NCBI GenBank assembly: GCA_030544215.1
Contig: JARZZO010000006.1
Location: 51,374,501 to 51,438,500 of the forward strand
Length of the DNA: 64,000 bases
Origin: Zantedeschia hybrid cultivar
Lineage: Eukaryota; Streptophyta; Magnoliopsida; Alismatales; Araceae
Direction of reading: 5' to 3'
Under the pieces are notes generated by a model. That model made no database searches. It was not told the DNA's origin and saw only the letters and a program-made list of their open reading frames with translations. Position numbers and translations under genes: made by a program. Positions 22,578-33,440 of the stretch are shown here, one piece after another (positions within the stretch are counted from its first letter, which is position 1; every line of letters begins with the position of its first letter).

Positions 22578-24228
22578 TTCTAGTATTTGGGTGTCCTACG
22601 GGCCAATTCTGGGCCGGGTAGGTCCAATATGATGTACAATCTAGTTCGACATAATAAAGTGGTAATTAGAGCATAAATTTGTAATATGTGAATTACTTTA
22701 GGTTGTTCCTAGCATATGTAGTTATAAAGTCAATTTAAGATGGGATCTCAAATGTGGGTTTGACTATACATAGACACATACCTTAAACCGTTCCTGATTG
22801 GAGAGCAATCACTTTGGGACATTGATTACTCGTAAATCAGCACACATGATGTATAGATGATCAATCTCACGGTCACAGGTGCAGGGCACCAGCACATATG
22901 TGTAGGTGTTCATCCTGGGAGGATGTCCACTGACATGATCCGCTGATGGATCTTCAAATGGTTAATTATACCTAATGTCATATGAAGATCTATCTGTCTC
23001 AGTAGTATCATTGATCCTTTAACCTGATACATTAATGAGGTCTTGCGTGAGGACCGGTATGGTTTGTTTTTTGGTTAAGTGACTTTATCCATAAGTCATG
23101 AAACACCAAATTATTAGCCACATTGGAATTCATGCAAAGACCGTTAATATTTAAAAAGGGGATCCCTCATTGTTAGGTATATATAGGACAGTTAATGGGT
23201 CTTGACATAGATGCTCCACTAAACTCCTGGCCAAGATAGTTTCGGTTCGTTTGGAACGAACTTGAAGTTATTAAGGAGGTTGTGGTCATATATCATGATC
23301 CTTAGTGGTTTGACAAAAACCATACCACATGATCGTATCGGACTCATAGAATGAGCGAGGGATTATAGCGATACTGTAACTGAAGATTGACAGGTATTAG
23401 ACAGGGTGGAGATGAACCCAGCATCCTTTAGGATCACACGGATTTGCTTGACCCAACGTAATCAAAAGTCCGGATTAAATTGAATGGTTATTGAGAATAA
23501 CTAGTTTAAGTTACTTCTAATTAGATTAGAAGTTAATAGATCTTAGAACTAGAGTGACTATAGGCCTAGAAGATCACACATAATAGATTCTCACAGAACA
23601 AGGTATTATCGATTGACAAATATGCAAAAGCCTAAGATTATTTTGGGAAAAGAATCTATAAATTGCTTAAAAAGTATATGTACAATAATATTAAGGGCAT
23701 ATATATAATATATGCATTATTAGGCTTATTTGACAAATAGACTAATAATATATATATATATATATATAAATAAGATGCTTGAAGGAGAGGCAGTGAAAAG
23801 AGGCGGTTCAAGCAGCCATTTAAGCCATTCCTTTATATGAACCCTTTTCTCTCCAATGCAAATGATCTGTCCAGCACCAAGAACTTGCACCACAAGTCTC
23901 TTCGCAAACTCTTCCCCACCTCTACCGTCTAGGAGAAGGCTCTTGAGGTGGGACGTCCTGGGTGTTGTGTGGTCGGAGGAGAAAGGGCACTGTTGCTGCG
24001 AAGGGTGCGTGTGGATATAACTCTAGAGGTCATACACTTGTGTGGCTCTACGCTTTGAGGAGTACGGTATCAAATTTAGCAGAACGAATGTTTTGCGCAA
24101 GATGAAAATCTGTTATCATGTTAGATCGTTTTGTTGCTTCAATCGGGGCCCGAATTGGGTTTTGGGATCCTGTTTTTGTTTGTTCTTCCGCTGCGAATTA
24201 GATCCCGGGGTTCTACGCGAACCATACA
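22578..24228 (+). repeat. Copia II 3' LTR (about 1651 bp)
   Basis: Begins TTCTAGTATTTGGG after AGTGGGAGAT; comparison with related LTRs suggests TGTTAG mutated to TTCTAG. It ends GCGAACCATACA. It contains the short (TA)n tract near 23747 and the block shared with 11288-12134. Confidence 0.8.
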
Positions 24229-24822
24229 GATGCACCATGCGGCAACCAGCCATTCGATCCCGCCCTGGCTGCCGCCTCCGCACATCTGCATCTCCTGGAT
24301 CTTCTTCTCCCGTGAGATAAGGTGGAGATTTCATCACCCCTAAGAACCTAAGGTGGGGATTTCATCACCCTTCCTTAGCCCACAAACTGCCATCCTTGCA
24401 TAATCATTTCCTAAACCTAATAAGAGCAAGTTGAAAGAGACCCTAGGATTCACTCTGTGATTGGTCTAAATCTTGAGTTGCCTTCAATTTTCGCAATGGT
24501 GTCCAGGCTAGAGGTTGCAAAGGTAAGCACCTAAGCAGGAAAGTTGTTACTTAATTAAATCCCTACGAAAAGTAAGGGGAGCCTCCCACTACCCCACCTC
24601 TTATCTAGCCGTTAACTAATTGTGGGTGTAACTTAAGGTGGATCTTATTCATCTTGTGAGAAAATTTAGTTATAAGTTTAGATCAAACTTAGGTCATTAG
24701 GTTAATTTATTTGCTAACTTGTTTGCATTAAAAAAAGAGAGTAAAAAACACGTCCCTCTTCTCTATCTTCGTCCTAGTGAATGCAAGGTAGGAGATCTTA
24801 AAGTCTTAACCTCCTAGGATGA
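24229..24822 (+). other. Athila-side leader or flank, non-coding
   Basis: No coding signal. A near-exact direct repeat (AAGGTGGAGATTTCATCACC and AAGGTGGGGATTTCATCACC) lies at about 24321 and 24350. The stretch probably belongs to the Athila 5' leader, but no primer site is clear. Confidence 0.4.
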
Positions 24823-26846
24823 ATGGATGAAATTGAGGGAGTGTTGCATCAAATAAACCTACCTCGAGATCCAATGGCCAAAAATTATGATCCTCCGAAG
24901 CAAATGAAAGATTATTTCATTCCTAATCAATATCAACCTTCATCTTGTATTAATATTCCTCAGAATTCTGCCATTCAATATGAAATCAAATCTAGTACTA
25001 TTCAGATGCTCCCATCCTTTTAAGGGAATACAAATGAAAATCCCTACAAGCATATGGATGGGTTTTTAGAAATCTTTTCCACGGTGAAGATACAATACTT
25101 CACTGATGATGCCCTCAAATTGACCATCTTCTCCTTTTCACTGAAGGAGAAAGCCAAATATTGGTTAGGGACCATAGGTAGGCCCATTAGGACATAGGAT
25201 GAAATGGAAAAGGAATTCCTCAAGAAGTTCTATCCTATAAGGTAAACTAATACCAGGAGGAGTGTTATCATGGGTTTCACTCAAACCCCTAGAGAATTGA
25301 TCTATGAATCATGGGAGAGACTAAAGGAATTGCTTAGAAAATGCCCTCATCATAGGCAATCCAAATGGCAAATTGTCCAAGCATTCTATGAGGGGTTGTT
25401 TGAACAATTTTGATAGATGGTGGATGCCTCATGTGGAGGGGCCTTTATGATGAAGAGTGAGGATGAGGCATATGATTTGTTCGAGATGCTTAGTGAAAAT
25501 TCTATCAATCATGCCTCTCTCTCATCTTATGAGAGATTTGTTGGACGCTCTGAAAGGGTCGGGATGTATGAATTGAAGACTCGAGGGAAGCCCAAATCCA
25601 AAATGGACATCAATCTGATTAAGTAGAACTTGGCCAAGGTAGACAGTTGGCCCACAAGTTGGACCAACTCTTGGCCCTGAACAAACAAGAACCTACCTAC
25701 CAACAACCATCTAGTCCATACTCAGGCCCATCTTTAATCCCTCGAGACATTTGTGTTTTGTGTGCAAGTTCAGCCCATCAAATGACCGAATGCCCAACTG
25801 CGGCTTAACTCCCGCCATTCATCTAAGAGCAAGTCCAAGCTGCATAGGGGTTCTCCAAACCCAGTAATGATCCGTTCTCTAACACAGATAACTCTGGCTG
25901 AGAAATCACCCTAATTTTTCTAGGAAAGATCAACAGGCTCCAACATAAATGGCCAACCCCTCCATTCATCAAGCCCAAAAGCCACCCATGCAGAATTCAT
26001 TTCAAAACCAATCCAACTTCTATAGGAACGCTTATACTAGGGGACCACAGGCCCAATTCTCTCAAATGGCCCATTACCACTCCTTCCAACCAAGTCAAAT
26101 AGCCTAATACCCTCCTCCTCTGCCCACCTACCAACCTTGTCCTCAGCTTAACTATAATGAGAAGTTCATGCAACTCCAACAACTCATCTTGACCCAACAA
26201 TAGTCTGTTTCCAAGTTGGAGAGTGAAATTAGGTAATTTGCTGAAGCAACCATGACTTTCTAGCCAACCCATAGCCAATCAAGGAATCAACCTCCAGATT
26301 TTCCACCTCAATCAGGCCTTTTACCTAAACCCGGCCCACCAACACAACTTAAAGGGCCACAATTCAAAAATGCCAAAGCTATTTCGGCCCTAAGGAGTCG
26401 TAAGACCTTGAATGATACACACATGGCTAAGGAAGTAATAGAAAGCTCAATCCATGGGGCCCATGATGTCGAAAGTGAGAGTGAGGCAGAGCCCAATATA
26501 GAAAAGTTTGGGGGGGGATCCCAAAGAGAAGGGGAAACTAGATGAAGGCCCAAGCTCATACCAACCAAGGGTGCCTTTTCCCAATGCCTTAGCAGCCAAG
26601 CCCAATAATAGGAAGAAGCCGACCCAAAATGAGGAGTTAATAGAATTGTTCAAGAAAGTTCAGATCAACATTCCACTCCTTAATGCCATTAAACACATGC
26701 CGGCATATGTAAAATTTCGTAAGAAATTATGCACACCGAGAAGAGAACCTAGAATGGCCCTTGAAAAAAGTAGGCTCTCAGAGGACGTGAGTGCAATTGT
26801 GATGAAGCATCTCCTAAAAGGTTGAAGGACCCTATGGCACCATTGA
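24823..26846 (+). pseudogene. gag: Athila-type Gag (decayed)
   Basis: Starts MDEIEGVLHQINLPRDP. The Retrotrans_gag region includes NENPYKHMDGFLEIF, LKLTIFSFSLKEKAKYWL, EKEFLKKFYPIR, FTQTPRELIYESWERLKELL and MVDASCGGAFMMKSEDEAYDL. The latter is close to the MVDA-GGA--KS-DEA- signature of Athila Gag. Then a Gln/Pro-rich region and a block with VQINIPLLNAIKHMPAYVKF, which precedes protease in Athila elements. Stops occur near 25021, 25196, 25243, 25412, 25624 and 25806, with a frameshift near 26510. Confidence 0.82.
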
Positions 26847-26849
26847 TCT

Positions 26850-27236
26850 CATGTGACATAGGTCGAGTCACATTTGATAGAGGACAACTGGACTTAGGTA
26901 CTAGTCTGAACCTATTGCCAACATCCATCTATGAAAATTTTGATATTTGGGGAACTTAAGCCTAGCTCCATCATCTTATAATTGGCTGATAGGTCTATTA
27001 AAACTCCACAGGGACTTATAGAAGATGTCATTGTAAAAGTTTATGATTGTTATTTCCCTGTGGATATCCTTATTCTTGATATAGCCTCACTTGAAGAGCT
27101 GATTCATACCCTGATCATTCTAGGACGTCCATTTTTAGCTACCACCAAAGCTAACATTAATTATGAAGCTGCCATGATGGACATATCTTTTGGAGGTCAA
27201 AAAGTAAAGATCAATGTGTTCAAAGCATCTTAATAT
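26850..27236 (+). pseudogene. pro: Athila-type protease (decayed)
   Basis: Reads APLISCDIG...LDLGTSLNLLP. The catalytic triad expected as DLGAS is DLGTS here. Next come ADRSIKTPQGLIEDVIVKV and FPVDILILDI, then IILGRPFLATTKANINYEAAMM. A stop or frameshift near 26958 separates the active site from the flap part. Confidence 0.75.
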
Positions 27237-28643
27237 CCAAACCATGATGAAGAGTGCCACATGATTGACATTTTGAAAGATTTAATTGGGGAAGGTCCAG
27301 TTCTTACACATGATCTTTTGGAGGAAGCTAGTGCTCTACAGGATTCTCCCCACCTCTTAACATCTTGGCCCAAGGGTGAACCTCTGTCAGCCTTACAGTA
27401 TGAGCTCGCTCTATCATCTCTTAAAGACCCTCCTACACTCGAACTCAAGTCATTACCTGATTCTCTCCAATATGTATTTTTGGGCCCCAACCAAAGTCTA
27501 CCAGTTAGTATGGAGGCTAATATCACCCCACTTTAGGAGGCCCAACTAATCGAGGTCCTTAATGCCTATAGGGGTGCCATTGGCTGGTTGGTGGCAGATT
27601 TGAAGGGAATTAGTCCATCTATATGCATGCATCATATCTATAAGGAGAAGAATTCTAAGCCTAGTAGGGAAATACAAATACGGCTCAATCCCAACATGAA
27701 AGAGGTGGTGAAGAAAGAGGTAGTGAAGTGGCTTGATGCGGGTACATCTATCCCATATCGGACAATAAATGGGTAATCCCAACTTAAGTGGTATCCAAAA
27801 AGTCTGGATTAACTATTGTAAAGAATGATAATGCGGAAGAGGTATTCACTAGGCTCACAATGGGGTGGAGAGTGTGTATTGACTACAGAAAGCTCAATGC
27901 CATGACCAAAAAGGACCACTTTCTACTTCCATTCATGGATCAGATCCTGGAGAAGTTAGCGGGCCAAAAGTTCTTATACTTCTTAGATGGATACTCTGAG
28001 TATAATCAAGTGGCAATTTACTGAGAAGATCAAGAAAAGACCACCTTCATGTGCCCTTATGGCATATTTGCTTTTAGGAGAATACCATTCGGATTATGCA
28101 ATGCACCCGCCACTTTCCAACAATGCATGATGCTTATCTTCTCCGACATGATGGGAGAGTTCCTTGAACTTTTTATGGATAATTTTTCTATATTTTTTGA
28201 CTCTTATGAGAATTATTTAGCGAATCTTAAGCAAGTTCTTGCTTGATGTATGAAGACCAATCTAGTACCTAGCTAGGAAAAGAGCCATTTCATGGTTCGT
28301 AAAGTATTGTTTTAGGCCACATTGTATCTGAGAGAGAGATAGAGGTAGATAAGACAAAGATTGATCTTATATCTAACCTTCTTCCTCCCACCTCTGTAAG
28401 ACAAATCTGGTCATTTATTGACCATGCTAGATTTTATCACTGATTCATTCAAAACTTCTCTCAAATTTCCTGACCTTTAACGCTTCTCCTAGCCAAAGAT
28501 GTCCCATTCTATCTAGATGAACGATGCTTAGAGGCATTTAACTCTTTGAAGGTGGCCGGCCAACTTCCTGAAGGGTGGAGCAAAAGTAAGAAGGACAGGC
28601 TCTTGTCTCAGGAGAAGTATTACTTCTGGGAAGACCCCAAACT
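27237..28643 (+). pseudogene. rt: Athila-type reverse transcriptase with internal deletion
   Basis: Linker PPTLELKSLPDSLQYVFLGP (27430-27490), then KEVVKWLDAG. The RT proper includes GWRVCIDYRKLNAMTKKDHF (27870), FLDGYSEYNQVAIY, TFMCPYGIFAFRRIPFGLCN and PATFQQCMM. The active-site motif reads FMDN rather than FMDD (about 28180). After EAFNSLK (about 28546) the sequence jumps to LPEGWSKSKKDRLLSQ and YYFWEDPKL, normally found just before the integrase zinc finger. The RNase H region is therefore deleted. The Tat LTR begins straight after. Confidence 0.8.
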
Positions 28644-29930
28644 TGTAGACACACTAATTTTGACCTCATATTGAGTAAATTTCATGTCATAATTATAATG
28701 TCTCAAAATAGTCTGATTTGTAATCATTAATTAATTTTTATTGATTTTTCTCAAAATTCATTGAATGACGTCGCCCTGGGGAGATGTCATTTAGTTTTTT
28801 AGCAAAAATTAATTCGAACTCAAATTTCCTAATCGAGATAAGATTAACTGAATAATGTCGCCTCAAGGAGACGCCATTTTGGTTTCTTAATCCGTTTCGA
28901 TTTTGCAATTTGATTTTAGTTAATTTCCTAATTAACTAAAGCACGTCGCTCGAGGGAGACGCAATTTAGGTTTCCTAATCCTTTTCGGTTTCCTTTCCGG
29001 ATTTTCTTTCTATTTTGGTCGCATCACTTAGTTAAATGGCATCCCGTCTGGGCAACGCGATTGAGAGTTTCCTGATAAATATGATTTGGCCGAGATAATC
29101 CAGTTCTAGAGGTTGGGAAGGTAGCAAAATCTTCAATGCTCATCCAAGGCAAATCCAACTGCGGAAGAGAGTCATTTTGAAACCCAAAACACCCTAAAAC
29201 CTATTCTTATAAATACATATATCTATTGACCTTTGAAAAAGGTTGGCAATTGGTGGTTTTGAAGCTCTTGCAAGGTGTTTTGAAGGCTCTCAAGGAGGAA
29301 AACTTGGACAGCAACCAAAGGCTTCATCTTCTTCCTCCATTGAAGTTCAAGAAGACTAAGGCTTTGAAGGAGCCATCAAACCAACCATCTTCTTCTTTAG
29401 TTTTTCATTGTTTCTTCATTGATTTCATATAGTTTCATCACTATTTTCATATAGCTTTTCATCACATCACTTTATACTCACACACCTACTTCATCTTTTC
29501 CAAACCTATGTCTATGTTAGGGGTTTAAAGAACACAAAAACAAGTAAGTTCATCTCGTCTAGTTACATGTTTAGATTGATAATTAGAATAGTTACAACAC
29601 TATCCCATAGCTCTAAACTTTCTTTTATTTTCTTTGTTTAATTTTCTTTTGCAAGGTTGAAGGATTGAAGAAAAGCTTGGAGAAAGAAGAAAATGAGCAA
29701 ATCAATCACAAAAAAGACAAGAGTAAATTAAAAGAGAGGTTCTTTTTTTTTCAGCCGATCGGAAGAGAGGAACAAAGAACCCTATTTCTCCCAGTTGTAA
29801 GGTTAGTTATCGATCAACTCTTTCTTTTGAAACCATTGGTTTCTGGCGATCACGATCTTTAATTTGTTATTTTTATTATTTATATGAACATGATTCTCAT
29901 GATAATCACACACCATATTTGAGTACTACA
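28644..29930 (+). repeat. Tat element 5' LTR
   Basis: Starts TGTAGACACACTAATTTTG and matches the 3' LTR start TGTAGACATGCTAATTTTG at 60978. The two align by eye for about 790 bp until the copia LTR interrupts the 3' copy. The end is uncertain: a TACA at 29930 precedes TTTTTGGCGATCACAATGGG, which resembles the TTTGGCGA-type primer region of Tat elements. A similar TTTCTGGCGATCACGATC lies at about 29846. Confidence 0.75.
28762..29066. promoter_or_regulatory. Four dyads in Tat LTR at about 90-nt spacing
   Basis: Dyads at about 28762-28794 (GAATGACGTCGCCCTGGGGA then GATGTCATTTAG), 28849-28882, 28939-28972 and 29032-29066. Start spacings are about 87, 90 and 93 nt. The same four occur in the 3' LTR at about 61097, 61183, 61273 and 61366. 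Each is followed by similar sequence (e.g. TTTAGGTTTCCTAATC), so the block is a diverged tandem repeat with a dyad in each unit. Confidence 0.6.
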
Positions 29931-30960
29931 GCTTTTTGGCGATCACAATGGGACTTGTCATGCCATTCTTTTCATATTTACTCTTGTTATTTCCATTGGG
30001 CACCCTAGGTGCACCGCTTGTATTCCTCAGGCACGTTTGATAATTGTTGGTTGGTTGTTTGATTTTTATCCCCACGTGCACCTCGTGCACACCCCTTGTG
30101 GTAAGATTTTGCCCTCCCCTTGATTGCCTTGAGTTGTTAGTTTGAGAATATGTGTGTGTTTGAATGATATCCATGTTTGTTTGCATAATAATCAACCTGT
30201 TAAACTGAGTTTCGCATGCTTAATTGATTGTTATTTGGAGAGGGGATTGCTCCTAATTTTGCTGTCAGATAATTGTTTTTGGGCTCCGAATAGCGTCTCG
30301 ACAGAGCGACGCTATTCAAAGCGTGTTGCTACAATAAGACGCGATTTAACATGTTCTTCCTGTCCCTACTGCTGCCCGAGCCACTATGAACAGAAGGGTT
30401 ACTGGATTGAATAGCGTCTGTGAACAATGACGCGATTCAAGCAGTTTTCCTCTTGCTCATTAGTCATCGGATCTTTGATCTCTTTGGTACTTATATTTAT
30501 CCATTACACCACATTAGAGTCTATCTAGGCCACAGGTCATTTGCATTGGGGCTTACCCCCGTTTTATAGGAACACCCTTCTTAGCACTCTTACCTCTCTC
30601 TGACTGGGTCGATCCTTCGATCAGACTAGAGTGGTTGGTGTTAAGACCTCCATAAGTCCCCAAAAGCGGAGAATTCCTCTCTGTTCATCAGGCTGGTTGT
30701 ACCATTTGAAGTCCCGAATAGATCTTCATACCGTTGTGAGTGAGCCATAGCATATAACGTTGAAAAAACTAAATTGAAACTAGGATCCTTCTTTGAGTGA
30801 ATCCCAATTAAAAATATGTTTTAACTCTACAAGGAATCCTAAGACGATGCAATCATCAACTTGTGTGTTAATCACTAAATAATTTGCTTGAATTCTTAAT
30901 AATCAAACACAATGATGCTACGCTCAAGTAAAACTCTCGGCATGGTTGCTTTTGAGTAAG
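29931..30960 (+). other. Tat leader region, non-coding, with three dyads
   Basis: No domain-bearing frame. Dyads at about 30291-30322 (GAATAGCGTCTCGACAGAGC then GACGCTATTC, arms nearly perfect), 30321-30352 and 30409-30440. A TTGCTTTTGAGTAAG stretch near 30947 leads into the first Gag-like codons. Confidence 0.5.
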
Positions 30961-33440
30961 AAGATATAGTTGAGTACAAGGGAAATGCTCATGCCCCTTG
31001 GGTTTATGATCTGTCATATTCTGAAGATGAAAGAGATGCTTATGCCTCTCATAACTACAATCAATTCCAAACTGTACACGAGGGAGATGCTTATGCCCCT
31101 CAGTTTCAATCTCACCCCCCCTATGATGAATACAATACCCTCATGGGAGCTCTATCTAATCATGTGGACCCTCACCAGTTTGAGGCAATCCAATCCATTT
31201 TGAAAGGAAAGACTCCTTTGGGTTCTTCTGAACCAAATCCTCCAGTTCGTCCTACTGTACCTCAAGTCCCTGTCCAGGCCATGGAAGGCCTCTGTATCTC
31301 TACTCCTCAGCCCATGGGCCACCAGCAATCCAGTTCATGACACCCTATCAGGCCATAGATTCCAGTTTACTCAAATGCCTTCGGGCACGACAGAAATGCT
31401 GCCAGTTCGCGACCCTAATGTCCTCATCTTCCCACTTACTCTAGGGGGCAAGCTTTTCAGCAACCACCTCCTCCACCAGTAGATCCAACCACTCATATTC
31501 TGCTCAACAAGATCACTCAGATTGATGAGCAGTTCAAAAATTTCCAAAGGACCATGGGTGTGCAAACCGCCCCTGAAATGGCTATACCAGATTTACTAAT
31601 CTTCCATCTGTTGCCTTCTAAAATGCCAGTGTACCGGAAGTACAAGGGCACGGACAATCCTTTTATCCACCTTAAAGAATTCCTATACAAATCCTCCTTT
31701 TGGCAAAACGACAAGTGAGCGCTGGCTTTCCTATTCAGGAGATCATTAGAAGGGTCAGCTTTGGCATGGTTCTTCTCCTTGGATCTGAGTGAAGTTGAAA
31801 ATTTTGATATAGTATCCAAGAAATTCTTGCAAAGGTACAAGGATCGGGTTGCACCTACCCTATCTATCGCAGATCTAGTTAATGAGAAGATGAAGCCAAA
31901 TAAAGACTTTATGGCGTTCGCTGATAGATGGCGATCTATGGTTGAAAAAATAAGGGACCAGTTGTCTGAGTTGGGGCAAGTAAAAATGATGATTGCTAAT
32001 GCTACGCCGCAGTACAAGTTAGTTTTGACCTTGAACAACCTGACTATCATGGTTGACTTATATGAGAGGGCGCACTATGCTCAGAACACATTCAAAGAAA
32101 CAACTTTCTCCAGTGTGTTCGGTCCTCATCGAACTTATAGGCCGCCACCCAGGAAGCCTAACACTCCAAATGTTACTACAACTGGACCAACCACTGAGGT
32201 AACTATATCCCATGAACAGGTCAACATCATGAACAACAACCGTGGTTAGCTAGTTACAAGTCAGTCGTCACCTTACAATGCACAAAGGCAGCTAAATCAG
32301 CAAGGTTATAGGCCAACCCCTCAGCAATTCCAACAACAACCTCCCCATTAGACTCAACATCTCCAGTTACCTCAACACCCACCTCAGCAGGCATACAACC
32401 AACCTCGGCAGCAGCCGAATTACAATCAAGTTCCTCCTCCGAATGACTATTCCCAACAAAGGAAACCTCCTGGTCCGAAGAGAGCAGCTTATCCTCTATT
32501 GTCGGAGTCACTTTACGATGTTTTTAATGCTCTCATGGCCACTAATGCTTTAGTATTACCCAAGGAAAAGACCATCTGGCAACCAAATGCAGATGCCTCT
32601 CGATATTGTGTGTATCACCGACAGCCTGGGCATACTGTGGATGCATGTTTCCAATTCAGGGACTACATCCACGATCTAAATGACCAAGGAGGAATAGACT
32701 AGGAAGAAATGAGGAAATTTATTACTGCCTTGAAGGTGAGAAGGCCACAACACCAGCAGCCACAACAATAGTAGAAACAACAAAGAATGCCAGTTCAGCC
32801 GGCAGCACCACCACAGAATATGGGCATAGTATAGAACCCGCTACAAGAACATTAGAGTCAAATCACCCCAATCCTCACAAATAGCCAGTCTGAGGCTAAT
32901 CGGGGACAACAATGGAGCGTCGAAGAGGCCTCGTCTATATATTCTACAGGCTACAGTGGAAATACTGCCGAACAACCATCTCGCCGCATCATCCACATCA
33001 CCAGGCCTTCACCACCCTCACCACAACCACAACCTACTACCCCCATGACACCCATCCCCATACCCGCCATCCTAAAAACCATGCCTAACACCCCCACTCC
33101 ATTACCCACTCTACATAGGCCCATCTCCACTACACCAAGACCACCCCCACCAAATAACCCTCCACCACGTGTCTACGAACCCATCGTCCCATCCAAACCA
33201 TTATTGCGCATACCGTTCCCTATGCCGTCAACTGTCCACCATGAATCCATACTACCATTTAAACTCCTCATCCACAACAGTCAATCACCTATCCACTACA
33301 ATACCACAACAACATCTAAACCCCTCATATGCATTAACCAATCACCCGCTAAACCGCAAACACAACCCATCACACCATCTAAACCCCTCATAAACCCGAC
33401 AATACTTAAGGCATCGCCTGCCTCATCCATTGTCGACCTC
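30961..33440 (+). pseudogene. gag: Tat-type Gag (decayed)
   Basis: The N-terminal part has the repeats GNAHAPWV, RDAYASHN and GDAYAPQF, then GALSNHVDPHQFEAIQSIL. The gag core reads KMPVYRKYKGTDNPFIHL, WFFSLDLSEVENFDIVSKKF and MKPNKDFMAFADRWRS. A Gln/Pro-rich stretch follows, then the zinc-like motif YCVYHRQPGHTVDACFQFRD with IHDLNDQGGID. Last comes a Pro/Thr/Ser-rich linker (33045-33443). Most pieces share one frame (start coordinates divisible by 3), with stops at about 31338, 31717, 32247, 32350, 32700 and 33441. Many look like TGG-to-TGA/TAG or CAG-to-TAG changes. Confidence 0.8.

Larger units (their letters stand above)
11288..24228 (+). mobile_element. Ty1/copia element II, decayed, with two solo LTR insertions
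   Basis: Order: partial 5' LTR, primer site, long leader, gag, protease, integrase, RT, RNase H, polypurine tract, 3' LTR. It is broken by many stops and frameshifts. It belongs to a different copia family from I and III: its LTR has (TA)n, CTTGAAGGAGAGG and CGGTTCAAGCAGCC blocks. Insertions at 16649-19349 and 20086-22398 each carry perfect duplications of copia II sequence. Confidence 0.88.
24229..28643 (+). mobile_element. Athila-type Ty3/gypsy element, decayed, internal part only
   Basis: Gag, protease and partial RT with Athila-type motifs. No LTR of its own is visible: copia II abuts on the left and the Tat 5' LTR interrupts it at 28644. The rest may lie right of the window beyond the Tat element. 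The pol region has a large internal deletion (see RT entry). Confidence 0.8.

Noticed and set aside
29226..29432. 68-codon frame in the Tat LTR (also 61584-61766)
   Set aside because: Present in both LTRs only because the LTRs are copies; Lys/Leu/Ser composition, no domain, varying length.
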